Source: Brachycybe producta (taxonomy: Eukaryota; Arthropoda; Diplopoda; Playtdesmida; Andrognathidae). Taken from it: 64,000 nucleotides of DNA. The notes under the pieces were generated by a model, which saw only the letters and a program-made list of their open reading frames with translations, ran no database searches and was not told the DNA's origin. The position numbers and the translations under genes were made by a program. Shown one piece after another: positions 52,589 through 63,478 of the stretch. Location of the stretch: assembly GCA_036925085.1 (NCBI GenBank), contig JAUPFP010000065.1, positions 421,501 to 485,500 of the forward strand, read 5' to 3'. Every line of letters begins with the position of its first letter. Positions within the stretch are counted from its first letter, which is position 1.

Positions 52589-53700
52589 GACACAGCCGAG
52601 TACATTAAGTCGTGTTTGGTGCATCAACAAGCGCGACAGTTCGCACGCAGTCAGGGATTTTTACAACCCATCATGCCGGAGTATCCAGTTGATACCTGGG
52701 GAACGAACTTCGTTTGGCCGTTTCCTGCCTCTGTGGGTGGAGTCACCTATGTGCTTATGATGGTTGACTATTTCACCTGGTACGTTGTGGCAAGGGTGGT
52801 ACGAAGGGCCACGGCCGCTTGTGTCATAAAATTCCTGAAGGACGAGATCCTTTTGGTGTATGGCACGCTGAAAGCTCTTGTCTCGGATCGTGGGTCCCAG
52901 TTCTCCAGCAAAATCCTGCTGAAGTTCCGGGAGCACTATAACATAGTGCATCACTTCACAACGGCATACCATCCGCAAGCTAATGGGCTTACAGAGCGTA
53001 CGAACAAGACCGTAATAGAAACCATCAAGCTGTACCTTGATCCCCTCAAGGAACAGCATGACTGGTGGGATAAATTACGGCCCGCCGTGCGGGCTTACAA
53101 CACTGCTGTCCAGGAGAGTATGCAGGTCTCTCCGTATTAGTTGTTGTTTGGCCATGAGCCTTGGATGGAGATTGACAACCTCTTTCCAGACGGTACGTTC
53201 AACGACTTGCCTGACCAGCAAGCCGTGGAGGAGCAGGTGCGTCAACATTTGACAGCTGCTCAGAAGATGCAAAAAAGAGCGGTACAATGCTGGCCGAGTG
53301 CAGCTGCCTCAGTATCAGCCTGGTGCTCAGGTGTGGATTAGAGACCAAGCTGGGAAGCTCGGCCAGTCGAAGAAATGGAACTTAGCTTATAAAGCTGAGA
53401 AGGGTACGGTGGTCTCGCGGTTTTCCGAACTGGTTTACGAAGTGGAATTCGTAGATGGGTATGGTTGGAAGGTGCGAGACCGGTTTCATGTAGATAATTT
53501 GAAACCGTACATACCCACCTGCACCGTGAGGGAAGAAGGTAGACTTGCAGTCTCTGACACCTCCTCCGATGCCGGCAGCGATGCTACGGAGGCTTTGGCA
53601 GGGATTAGAGTGACTCCGGCGCCACAGCCACCATTCACTTCTTTGCAATAGTCTACCGACTCTGAGGTGGATAACCCCTTCCACCTTGGTATAATCTTGG
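52589..53700 (+). pseudogene. FJ integrase
   Basis: Starts at DTAEYIKSCLVHQQARQFAR (CLVCQ has become CLVHQ, so the zinc finger is broken). It keeps TNFVWPFPASVGGVTYVLMM (first catalytic Asp changed to Asn), VSDRGSQFSS and ANGLTERTNKTV, with TAG at 53138 and later shifts. The GYGWKVRDRFHVDNLKPYIP module is at about 53455. Non-functional. Confidence 0.85.
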
Positions 53701-54314
53701 TCCACGGAAACTGAGGGTGTACGCGGTGAGTGGGTTTGACCCTCGTGTGGGGAACCCCACATTGTGGGGAACCCTTTTGAAGTCTCTGCGCTGGTGGGAG
53801 AGAGCCGGTCATCCGCTGGTTTGGGCGGACGGTTGGGAGAGGAGGCGGCCAGACATCACGATGTTCGGGGCCCACCGTGGTTTCGTAAGAAGCCAAGGGA
53901 GGCCCGTCACTGGTAGTCTGGCCATAGGCCCGACAAAATCAGTGTACGAGGACAGAGAAATCCGTCCGCAAAAACCTCCATCAAATCTCCCAATACCGTC
54001 AATGTAATAGAATTTACGGTAAATGTCTTTTCCCACCACTTCCAGTCTTTGTGCAGGAGAATCTACCGTGTGTCTACCCCTAAAAGGCAGACGACGGTAG
54101 AATCTCCATGGTGACTATGCATGAGGCAGCTGATCTTGTTTTAGCCGCTACTGCACGGCCATTGGCCGCTTAGACGGTGAATGTAGTGGCTGGTCGCCAT
54201 ATTGTTTATAAAAGAAACAAACAAAGAACGCGGGGCCACATGTGGGTTCAAAAAACACAAATTCACCATCAAAGAGGCTACAAAAGACTGGAAGGAAAGG
54301 AAATACTGAAACAA
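53701..54314 (+). pseudogene. FJ pol C-terminal extension
   Basis: Patches such as FEVSGFDPRVGNP-like sequence, WWERAGHPLVWADGWERRRP and, at 54177-54314, VVAGRHIVYKRNKQRTRGH to EGKEILKQ. These match the extension between integrase and ORF3 in B. The last codon ends at 54314, just before GTAAGT. Confidence 0.7.
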
Positions 54315-54814
54315 GTAAGTCCTGCTAAGGGAAATTTTTTCTCCTGCCTGCTGGCAGTTGTTTTTTATGTGCTCAATGACTGTATGTGTCCGTGTTAGAG
54401 GTGGTTTTGCCGCCATGACTGTTGTCATGGTGGTATAACCACTGGGGAAAACCCTTTTCTGATGGGTTCGCCCGTCCGAGCACCGTGGCGCTTGGGGAGA
54501 CCCAAGTTAGACGGTGTTTAGATGGCGGGAGCCCGGAGGGGAGGAGATTTTACCGTCCAAAGGCAGCGAATCATGGTTTCGACTTTCGAAGGTGAAATCG
54601 GTGTTTCACACGGTGAATTTCTGTGGAGTGCCCATTCTGACGGTGGAAATTGGATGAAAAGTGGTTTTCACCATTGAAAGGCAGTGAATTATGGTTTTGA
54701 CCGTGGTTTACAGACTTTGGATGGTGGAAACGGTAATTCGCACAGTGAAAGTTCGTGGAATTCACTTTTTCAAGATAAAACATTGTTTTTGACGGTTTGT
54801 TCCCTCTTCTGCAG
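54315..54814 (+). other. FJ candidate intron / hydrophobic insert
   Basis: 500 nt starting GTAAGTCCTGCTAAGG and ending TTCCCTCTTCTGCAG, the best acceptor of the three copies. The read-through frame encodes FFSCLLAVVFYVLNDCMC and then stops. The rest is ACCGT-repeat sequence, shorter than in B. Confidence 0.55.
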
Positions 54815-55985
54815 GTCCACCACGGCGGAGAAAGAGGACGATGGCAGTGGGAGCTGCCGACGGTCTGCCTATCAGTCCGCTGCATCCTGCGGATGCAAGG
54901 CTGTTGGAGTCGGGGTCGGAGGGCTCTCCAATATTTGTCGGGCTGGAAGCGGCTGATGCCGCCATTGAATCAGGTGATTCTCCAGTGGCAGAGGGTTTCT
55001 GGGGCAGATACCTGCAGTCGCTCTCCAGGGAAACGGCTGCTACTACCGTTTAGTCGGTGGCGGCGGTAGTTCCTTTGGCTGGGGAGACTGCAGAGGCGAG
55101 TTTGGACGGTGGGAAGGCAGCTACCGGTGTGGTAACTGCTGGTACCCCGGAACCCGGGTTTCCGTCTGTCCGAAACCTCCTAGACTGGTCTAGGGTGGTG
55201 GAGGACAGTGAGGACGTCTCCTTGAGAGCATCCTTAATTATTGACACAGAGATGGAGGTAGAAACCACCGTTGATTCGGTGGTGGACACCTCGAAGCAGT
55301 GGCGGAGTCGTAACTCCTCTTCAGAGGTCTCTTCAAAGTCTGACGGGAGTAGTTCGACCTCCGTTGGTAAACCATCGAGGACGGGATTCCACGGAGATCT
55401 TTCCGCTGATCCAATGTCTTTGGAGGCCGTGGCTGAGACCTTGGCCAAAGAAGAAGACAGCTTGGATCGGTTGGATGAAGTAAGGCGGGCCATGGTCTAG
55501 GAAGGAGACTTCCTGGTCGAAGACCGCCAATATTTCATCGGGGAGATGCCCACCATGCAGGTGAGGAAGGACGGCGCCAAGAAGCACAAGAAGTCCAGAG
55601 CCGCACGGATCACTGCTCGAGCTAAGGCTCTCGCAGAGAAAGAGGCCAAGCTGAAAGCCCAGGAGGAGGCATTGAAGAAGTTCACGCCTGCTGTGGGGCT
55701 TCCAGCCGAGACTCTCGCCCACCCTGACAGTTGCCCAGGGGCTGCTTGGCCGGGGAGTCCGGCTACTGTGACAGGTCCGCCTGAAGCAGTAGCAGGGTGC
55801 TCCAGCTGGCAGTCGGACAATTCGAAACGGGACCGGTGAGCGGAGAAGAAGGCTGCTTAACCTCCAGTACCCGCTCCTGGTAAAATGGGGAAATCTGTGA
55901 GTGGTTGTGGTGGCAAGGGACAAAAGAGGTCCCACCCTCACACCCCACCAGTAGCCGGAAGCTTGAGAGGCAAGAAGGCCTGAAC
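54815..55985 (+). pseudogene. FJ ORF3, N-terminal part (3' truncated)
   Basis: Frame 1 from 54841: LLESGSEGSPIFVGLEAADA, AEGFWGRYLQSLSRETAATT, TAG at 55051, then ETAEASLDGGKAATGVV, VVEDSEDVSLRASLIIDTEM to TAG at 55498, then KKHKKSRAARITARAKALAE. Sequence similarity to B and CD stops at about 55985. The basic tract, the C-terminal domain and FJ's 3' LTR are missing. Confidence 0.72.
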
Positions 55986-58014
55986 AAGGTCAATATAGTG
56001 TAACGAACCACGTTCAGGGGTGAATAGAATTGTCAAAAAGTATTGTAGCACTCTTTCGAGCTGTCAGAAAGTGGTTGGCAAGGCCACTAACTCTATTCTG
56101 GTTCGGGAGGAAGGGAACAACTTAGTCTCATGCGTTTCCTCAAAAGTTCCTTTCTCAAGAACCTTTACAGTTTTAAGGATCTTTTGTTGTCTGCTACTCC
56201 CCGGGTTTTCGCCCTTAAAAAAAGGTGGTTGATAGTGTTGTCTTCTGAAGTTTCATCTAGTGCTAGAGATCCAGGTTTACACCTGGGTTGACAGTGCTAG
56301 AGGACAAAATGTTGAAGTTCTTCATTTTGTTTTAAAAAGATAAAAATAAGACTTCTACAACTTTATAAATATAAATTCCAATTTATTTACATCTTATCAG
56401 CTCTAGGCAAATTTGGGCATAATGTCTGTGTCCAAAGTATGCTTTCGAGGCTCTCTTTTTACATACAAAATATGCGGCCTTTTTTCCAAAAAGAGGTACT
56501 GAAAACACTTTCTCAGTAGCCCCTGATTGGGTAAAAACAAAAGTAACCAAACTGGCCAATCAATATGATTGACCATTGGTCAACAAAATATAGACAAATG
56601 ACTCACTCAAAAGAAAGTTTTAACCCCATAGACCCAATGCCAAGGCTCATCAGGACGATCTCTTTGTACTAAGGAGTGGGACTGAGAGGAAAAAGGACCC
56701 AAGACAGGATATTGGCATTGCCATCAGCTGATAGAACTAGGTCATTCCTCTGTAAATGAGTACAGCGGGTTGACAAAGTTTCATGCCAATCCAAAAATAA
56801 AAACAACAGTCCAGAGAAAAATAAATGAGCCAGGATCGCTCAATAGCATAACATTATCTTTCCAAATCAAAACAAACATCTTATGTTCTATCGCTATTAG
56901 AGGCTCACGTTTACATTGCAGGTGTCTATACGCTGACAATTTCTCATGCTTCACTAAAGCTTTAAAACTATCAAACTAGCCATAACATAATTAACCCATA
57001 ACCAATTCATAATAATTACTAATATTTTCATAACATTTAAACTCCCTCAATGGTATCTCTACCTTGCAGTGGTGGGGCTTGCATACTCAGACGACCTTGA
57101 AAGCTATATCGGGGGTAGCATAGTTACCAGTAGTGCCACCCAACCCGGATAGGTCTTTGTGAGGTAGGAGTTAGACTAAGTGAGATACCTAGGAGAAGGT
57201 AACTCGGATACAAATCCTTGGTAGAGGGCAGCAGCTCTATCAGTACTAACAGAATTCATAATTCAACTGATGAAGGATTGGCTTCAAACCAGATGAATAC
57301 AAGTGAGATCACAATGATTAGAGGGTTGTATTCCTGTGATGCAGAAGACAAGGAGAAACCACTGCATACATATCCCAAGTATACAGCTAGCTGATATGCA
57401 ATTACTTATTAACGCTCATAGTGTCGCAATGAACTATCTATGTCGCTAACACTAAACTATATTAATCACAATCTATGCAATTCTACTTATAATGCCCTTA
57501 GCACGTAACAAATCACCCATGTCACTAATGCTGTCTGCAGGCTCAAAACTCAACTCATTAACCTATATTAAATAAAAGCATTTATCATCACAACAAATTT
57601 ATCATGTCGCTAACCGCACCTATCTAAACAAATCAATCACTCTCGCAAATACCTAATTCTATTCTCAATTGTGACGGACCTCTTTCTACTACTAGAATCG
57701 GTCTATTTGGCCAAAATCCCTGACTCATCCTCGAAAACAAAACAAATAAAAATTAATAAATCCACTCTTGTGGAAATAAAAACGAGGGCGAAATTAAAAG
57801 GTCAACATAAAAATAGAATCTGAGTCACTTGGTTCCAAAAGTACTGAGTTGACCAGAAGCTAAACAGATACAGGGTCATAACAAAGTTTTAAAAGCCCCA
57901 AATTGACGAGCGCTAACAAAAAAAATTAGGCAGCGGGCCCAAACGGCTCACTCTCCCCGAGTAAGCGGGAGTACCCTACTTTTCAAGAAAAACAAACCCC
58001 CTACTAGATCTAAA
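55986..58014. other. Unclassified AT-rich region; no gene supported
   Basis: FJ homology ends near 55985. The sequence to 58014 contains only short frames. A stretch at about 57045-57400 (GCAGTGGTGGGGCTTGC, GAAAGCTATATCGGGGG, CAACCCGGATAGG) looks like untranslated sequence of a non-LTR element, but I could not place it. The rest shows no recognisable repeat or coding signal. Confidence 0.4.
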
Positions 58015-58690
58015 TTAAAAGAGACCCAGGGGTATCACAGGTACATCAAATTGATTATACAGATCACAGGTTTCGAAATTACAAGATTTCTTAAAAAAAT
58101 AAATTAAATTAACAACAAACGGACTAGAAAATTTAATTAAGCCAACTGGTCCGGCGATGAATCTGCTCTTGGTAGACAATAGCTTACGGCTCTGGTGACA
58201 GGTGGCCTTGTCGACGCCTTCTGTCCGAACTCCGTTCCGGTTGTTGTCTTGTACAACCGCTCCAAAGTCTCCTGTGGAACGACAGTCGACCGCTTCAGCA
58301 TTGATAGGACGGTCATCTCGATGAAGTCCAGTATACTGGTGGCGGAGTAGTGTCTTTTGATGGCCCTCAGTGAGATGTGGCAGAACCTCTGGTCCTGGAT
58401 CCTGTCCGGAATTAGTGTGGCTAACATTATCTCTGCTATTAGCTCCAGGGTCCTCGTGCGGGATTGCTCCCATGGTCCAGGATGAATCAGCTGAATGGTA
58501 CTCGGATTGTCGCTGTTGTGAAACACGATGACGGCAGGATGCTCTGGTGTCTCGAACATGACAGTCGTCCAGAGGACATTTCTCCTAGGCCGGGGTCGTT
58601 CACTTCAAATTTCTCTTCTACTGCCAACGATCCCAAGGTAACAGAGCGCATGTCGTCCTCCGTGCCTGGAAAACGAAACCAAACCATTAT
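58015..58690 (-). other. Unrecognised coding-like segment with possible splice acceptor
   Basis: On the minus strand a pyrimidine-rich TTCGTTTTCCAG precedes GCACGGAGGACGACATGCGC at about 58670. Downstream a 140-codon frame from 58559 reads FETPEHPAVIVFHNSDNPST, IQLIHPGPWEQSRTRTLEL and ILDFIEMTVLSMLKRSTVVP. Its composition is protein-like, without Zn, RT or transposase motifs. The upstream stretch (MRSVTLGSLAVEEKFEVNDP) is in another frame. It could be an exon of a host gene or the first ORF of an unrecognised mobile element. I do not assign a function. Confidence 0.35.
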
Positions 58691-58999
58691 TTAGGAGACG
58701 TGTTTGTTGTTCCTGCTCCTCTTCTGGTGTCTTCTTTGACGGAGACAGTGACTTAGGTTTCGTGGCTGGCTTAGGGATCGCTCCCTTGGATGATACTTCT
58801 ATAGGACATTCAGGACGGCCTCGGCATCCTCTAAACAGTTCATCTCGACGAGCTCTTCGATGGGCGACAGCTCCTTGACCTTTTGGTCATGTTGCTTTTT
58901 GTGGAGGTCTATCTTCGGGCGGTGACTAACAATCGAAGTGAACCTCCCTGTGCTTGTTCCCCTTCCTAACAAAAGTCACTGTCGAACACATCCTGAAAG
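58691..58999 (-). other. Continuation of unclassified segment
   Basis: The minus strand has a short coding-like run (SPIEELVEMNCLEDAEAVLN) ending in a stop at about 58800, then sequence without motifs up to the K LTR at 59000. Confidence 0.3.
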
Positions 59000-59753
59000 T
59001 GTGGCAACCTGGTCTGCTCAATTTCAAATTTTTGATTGAGCAGACGAACTCCTTATGGTGGTCTGCCTGACAGCTACAGTGGGCTGTTAGGACGGACGCC
59101 ATGTTGGTGCCAGCAGACCTCTCACCATTAAGTTCAATGGGTGAGAGGTCAGAAGTGACCACTGTCTCCTCCAGGAGGTATTAATTGGCCTGGTCAGCCA
59201 ATAATTCAGGGCATTGTGTTGTGGACTGAAGACTGAAGAAGACCTGTGGATGGAGGTCAAGGAGACATCCATTCGCCAGTATTTTTATCTTTTGTTTGCC
59301 TTTGGCCATTGGGCCTTTGTTTGTTTTTATGGTGTTTGGCTGGTAAATTACAACTAGCCAAATGTGTAAATAATCATTGTCATCGTTTAACATCATAAGT
59401 GTCATTAAATACACTTTTATTTATCTTACTTTGTGTCTGTGTTGGTTTACTGGGGAGTACCGCAGAGGGTGGGTTGTCTGGGTGGATCAATGCCACCATC
59501 GTTGACCGTCCTGTTTCGGCCGGTACTTGTGCCGGCTCGCAGTAGAACCGGAGTTCTACCGCGACATTCTCGGCATGGCGACGTGGTTTTTGTCGTGTCC
59601 GTCGAGAGATGCTCCTGGGAGCCAACACATTCTGAGGTTCACTGTGGGGAGACGGCTACAGGTACGGTCCCGTTCCTGTGTTGGAGCCTGTGATGGTAAG
59701 TTTTTGCGTTCAAATTTACCGGGGTATTGTAACGGCCCGGTCGGGATGTTACA
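59000..59753 (+). mobile_element. 5' LTR of gypsy copy K
   Basis: 754 bp, TGTGGCAACCTGGTCTGC to CGGGATGTTACA, closest to the FJ LTR (same TCAAATTTTTGATTGAGCAG stem-loop near the start). It is followed by the PBS TGGTGGAGGTGCC. Confidence 0.92.
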
Positions 59754-60364
59754 ATTGGTGGAGGTGCCGGGTACCTGTACCCCATCTCTCGCATGGTTAA
59801 TTACCGTGGATTAGACCATTTAGTCGGTCAAATCACCGTACAATGAGAGTACGCCACTGGGCACAGACGTTGGTCCATGGGACAGTGGTGGAAACCACTG
59901 GTGACCGTGGTTTACCATTCTTTTACTGTGAGGGCGGACTTCGGTCCATCGTACCACGGTGAACGGTAAATTTTACCGCTTAAATATTGTGGGGCTCGAA
60001 CTTCGGTCCATGGTACCATGGTTTTAGGTGGTGTATGGTGGTTTACCATGAGAACACCATGGGTTGCGGATTTTGGTCAATGGAACCACGATAGATAGTA
60101 GTGAAAAGTCTTTTACCTGTGAAGTACACCGTGGGAAACGGACTTTCGTTCGTTAGACTGTGGTTGAAACCGGTAAAGTCGGACTCTGACCATTCATTAC
60201 CATGGGACACGGACTTGTGTCTGTGATACTGCGGTTTCGCGCGGTTCCACCCCGTTCGTTACGGTGTTTTACGGACTTTTGTCCATGAATTTGCCGTTTT
60301 TGATGGTGGAAACCCGTTATCTGGTGGTTTTGTTCGGATTTGACCGTGGAAACACGGTGAAAAA
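59754..60364 (+). mobile_element. Copy K PBS and leader
   Basis: The PBS is at about 59756. The leader has degenerate GGAC/GTCC stem-loops (for example near 59865, 59937, 60000, 60070, 60140, 60210 and 60275), many CG dinucleotides changed to CA or TG relative to B. Confidence 0.8.
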
Positions 60365-61134
60365 TGGAGCCAACCCCGAAAGTACCGACTGAAGGTCGAT
60401 AAATTGGAGCAGATGCGGGTTTGGAGTCACGCAGCCGCGTAGTGGACCTTCTCATTGGGGCGGAAGGCGGTTTTCCCCTGGAAGCAGGAGAGCGGGATGG
60501 CAGCATTGACAAAAATTCACTGGAGGGCGGCAACATAGATGGTGTTTCATGGGGCCAACTTCCTCGGGGAGAATATGTTACGGTGCAGAGATGTGCCACG
60601 AACAGTCTTCCCGGAAAATCTCTGTGGAAAGTCGGCAGAGAGGCCGAAGGCGATCTCGATGGGTGTGGCACCGTTTCCGTCCATGTTTCCAATGCCACCC
60701 GTCCGGTCGGACAGGACGGTCTCCTGCGGGAGATGGTGGAAGTCCCAGATGAGACTGCTAGAGCAGCCAGGCCTATTTGACCAGGCTCTCCGAGCAGGAA
60801 CTCATAAAGATCGCCTATGGGATAGATGTCCTTCAGTTGGAAGGACGGCTGTCCCGGTCGGTAATTGAACGAGGGTAAATCCTCAGTTTTCACTGTTTTC
60901 ACCCAGGCTCTCCGAGCAGGAGCTTATAGAGATAGCCTATGGGATAGATGTTCTTTGGTTGGAAGGACAACTGTCCTGGTCGGTGATTGAACCGAGGGTA
61001 AATCCTCAGTTTTCACTGTCGCCCGTGCATGAAGGCGCATGGAGGAAGGCACCGCCGGTGCAAGCCAGGCTGGTACCTCCGCAGGAAGCAATCAGGCCGT
61101 CTCCTAGAGGATTTGGCCGGGGAGTTACTCCCAC
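60365..61134 (+). pseudogene. Copy K gag fragment with internal duplication
   Basis: ATG-GAG at 60365; the gag frame from about 60421 (GAEGGFPLEAGERDG, REMVEVPDETARAARPI) stops at 60780. Two versions of a 115-120 nt block (AGGCTCTCCGAGCAGGA...GGGTAAATCCTCAG) lie at about 60781-60895 and 60902-61019. After LVPPQEAIRPSPRGFGRGVT, at about 61134, the sequence jumps to RT. Confidence 0.75.
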
Positions 61135-62045
61135 GGTGCAAAGTTCTTCGCAACTTTGGACCCGGCTAGTGGTTACTTGCAGGTTTGGAAGCCTGAGCCA
61201 GATGTTGAGAAGACGGCATTCATTTGCTCTCAAGGTCTGTTCAAGTTCCGAAAAATGCCTTTCGGACTCTGTAATGCTCTAGCCACCATGCGAATGGTGC
61301 TAGACCTCTTATTGGCAGGACATAAGTGGGAGACTTGTCTGGTATCCAGTACGGTGTGGTAAGGGCGGTACGGAGAGCAACGGCCGCATGTGTCGTAAAG
61401 TTTCTGAAGGACGAGATCCTTTCGGTGTATGGCATGCCGAAAGCTCTTGTCCCGGATCGTGTGTCCCAGTTCTCCAGCAAAGTCCTGCTGAAGTTCCGGG
61501 AGCGCTATAACATATTTCATCACTTCACGACGGCGTACGATACGCAAGCAAATGGGCTTACGGAGCATACGAACAACACAGTAATGGAAACCATCAAGCG
61601 GTACCTTGTTCCCCTCAAGGAACAGCATGATTGGTGGGATAAATTGCGACCTGCCGTGTGGGCTTATAACACAGCTGTTCAGGAGAGTACGCAGGTCTCT
61701 CTGTATAAGCTGTTGTTTGGCCGTGAACCTCGGATGGAGATTGATAACCTCCTTCCGAACGGTTCGATCTGCAACTTGCCTGACCAGCAAGCCATGGAAG
61801 AGCAGGCACGTCAATGTTTTATGGCTGATCAGAAAAGGCAAAAAGAGCGGTACGGGACTGGCCGAGTGCAGCCGCCTCTGTATCAGCTTGGTGCTCAGGT
61901 GGGGATCAGAGACCAAGCTGGGAAGCTCGGCCAGGCGAAGAAGTGGAACTTAGCTTATAAAGCAGAGAGGGGTACGGTGGTCTCACGGTATTCCAACCTG
62001 GTCTACAAGGTAGAATTCGTAGATGGGTATGGTTGGAAGGTGCAA
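61135..62045 (+). pseudogene. Copy K fused RT and integrase fragments
   Basis: An RT piece (TLDPASGYLQVWKPEPDVEK, FGLCNALATMRMVLDLLLAG) joined near 61346, without the YLDD motif, to an integrase piece (VVRAVRRATAACVVKFLKDE, VPDRVSQFSSK with the catalytic Asp retained in an altered context, ANGLTEHTNNTV). It runs to GYGWKVQ and ends at the microsatellite. At least two internal deletions relative to B; no function. Confidence 0.8.
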
Positions 62046-62533
62046 GAACTTCTACTTCAACTTCTACTTCAACTTCTGCTTCAGCTCCTACTTCAACTTC
62101 AAATTTCTTTTCAACTTCAATTTTTAATCTCAACTTCACTTCAACTTCAAATTTGACTTCGACTTCAACTTCAACTTCAATTTCAAATTCAAATTCAACT
62201 TCAACTTCATCTTCAATTTCAAATTAAAATTCAATGTCAACATTAACTTCAACTTCAAGTTCAACTTCAACTTCAACTTCAACTTCAACTTCAACTTCAA
62301 CTTCAACTTCAACTTCAACTTCAACTTCAACTTCAACTTCAACTTCAACTTCAACTTCAACTTCAACTTCAACTTCAACTTCAACTTCAACTTCAACTTC
62401 AACTTCATCTTCAACTTCAACTTCAACTTCAACTTCAACTTCAACTTCAACTTCAACTTCAACTTCAATATCAACTTCAACTTCAATGTCATCTACAATT
62501 TCAACTTTAACTTCAATTTTAACTTAAACATAA
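62046..62533. repeat. (AACTTC)n hexanucleotide microsatellite, left part
   Basis: Nearly pure hexanucleotide array with interruptions. Translated frames (Leu-Lys or Ser-Thr repeats) are artefacts of the repeat. Continues after the LTR at 63340. Confidence 0.95.
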
Positions 62534-62537
62534 ACTT

Positions 62538-63335
62538 TGTGACGACCCAGTTCTGCTCCTTTTGGGAGCTGAACTAAATTCCCATTGTCATCTGCTAGGC
62601 ATTCTCGTCTGCATTGTCACCAGCAAGGGTCCCTGTCCTTTCCCAGGTGGAGCAGCCTGGGGGTGATATATATGGTGGCGGCCATAGTATCTGGACAGTG
62701 GAAAGTAAACCCTTGATTGTGCAGGTGTTGTGTTGATGCTCTCTTCTTTCATCAGGTGGCCAATATGGCCACCATTCTTCACTTGGTTTCATTGTGTGTG
62801 GAGGTCTTTGACCTCTTCTCCTGGCTGAGGTAGCCAGGAGGATCATCTATTGTTTTGGCTCTCTGCTGGTGCTTACCAGCAAATATTGCCTTCTTCAAGT
62901 CAGTGTTTTTATATTTATTATTTGGAATAAATCTATTATATTATTTTCACTCTCAACATTGTGTCCGTGTCGTTGCTAATTATTATTAATAATTACCAGA
63001 GAAGTACCGCGGGGAGGGTGGGGGTTGTCGGTAGGGGTAGCTGCCCACCACCATCCTGTTTCCGGCATGTTTATCGTCGTGTCGGCCGGTGCTTCGCGTG
63101 CGGTTCCACGGTAGGATTCATAGGGAATCTACCGTGGACTTTTCATCTTGTTCGGCAGTCTTTCATCCGTCGACGTGCAGCGAGGGAGTCGACCTCCAAC
63201 CGGCACTACCTGTGGGCACGGACGGGTACAAGAGGAGGGCTGGTCAGCATTTCGACCCGTTCCAACGGAGGTCAGGCGGCGGTAAGTTCAGCGAAATTTA
63301 CCGTGGGCATTGTAACGGCCAGGCGGGTTGTTACA
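62538..63335 (+). mobile_element. Solo LTR with ACTT target duplication, in the microsatellite
   Basis: 798 bp, TGTGACGACCCAGTTCTGC to GCGGGTTGTTACA. ACTT at 62534-62537 and 63336-63339. Subfamily of A and H. It contains TTATTTGGAATAAATC near R. The terminal 25 nt form the family's U5 hairpin. Confidence 0.92.
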
Positions 63336-63339
63336 ACTT

Positions 63340-63478
63340 CAACCTCAACTTCAAATTCAACTTCAATTTCATCTTCAACTTCAACTGCAACTTCAACTTC
63401 AATTTTAACTTCAACTTCAACATCAACTCAAATTCAAATTCAACTTCAACTTCAACTTCAACTTCAACTTCAACTCAG
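63340..63478. repeat. (AACTTC)n microsatellite, right part
   Basis: Same array as 62046-62533, split by the solo LTR. Confidence 0.9.

Noticed and set aside
58015-58473. 152-codon minus-strand protein (GAIPHEDPGANSRDN...)
   Set aside because: It overlaps the more protein-like frame starting at 58559 and has the composition of an out-of-frame shadow.
62136-62527. Long Leu-Lys and Ser-Thr repeat proteins
   Set aside because: Both strands are open only because of the AACTTC hexanucleotide repeat; there are no conserved residues.
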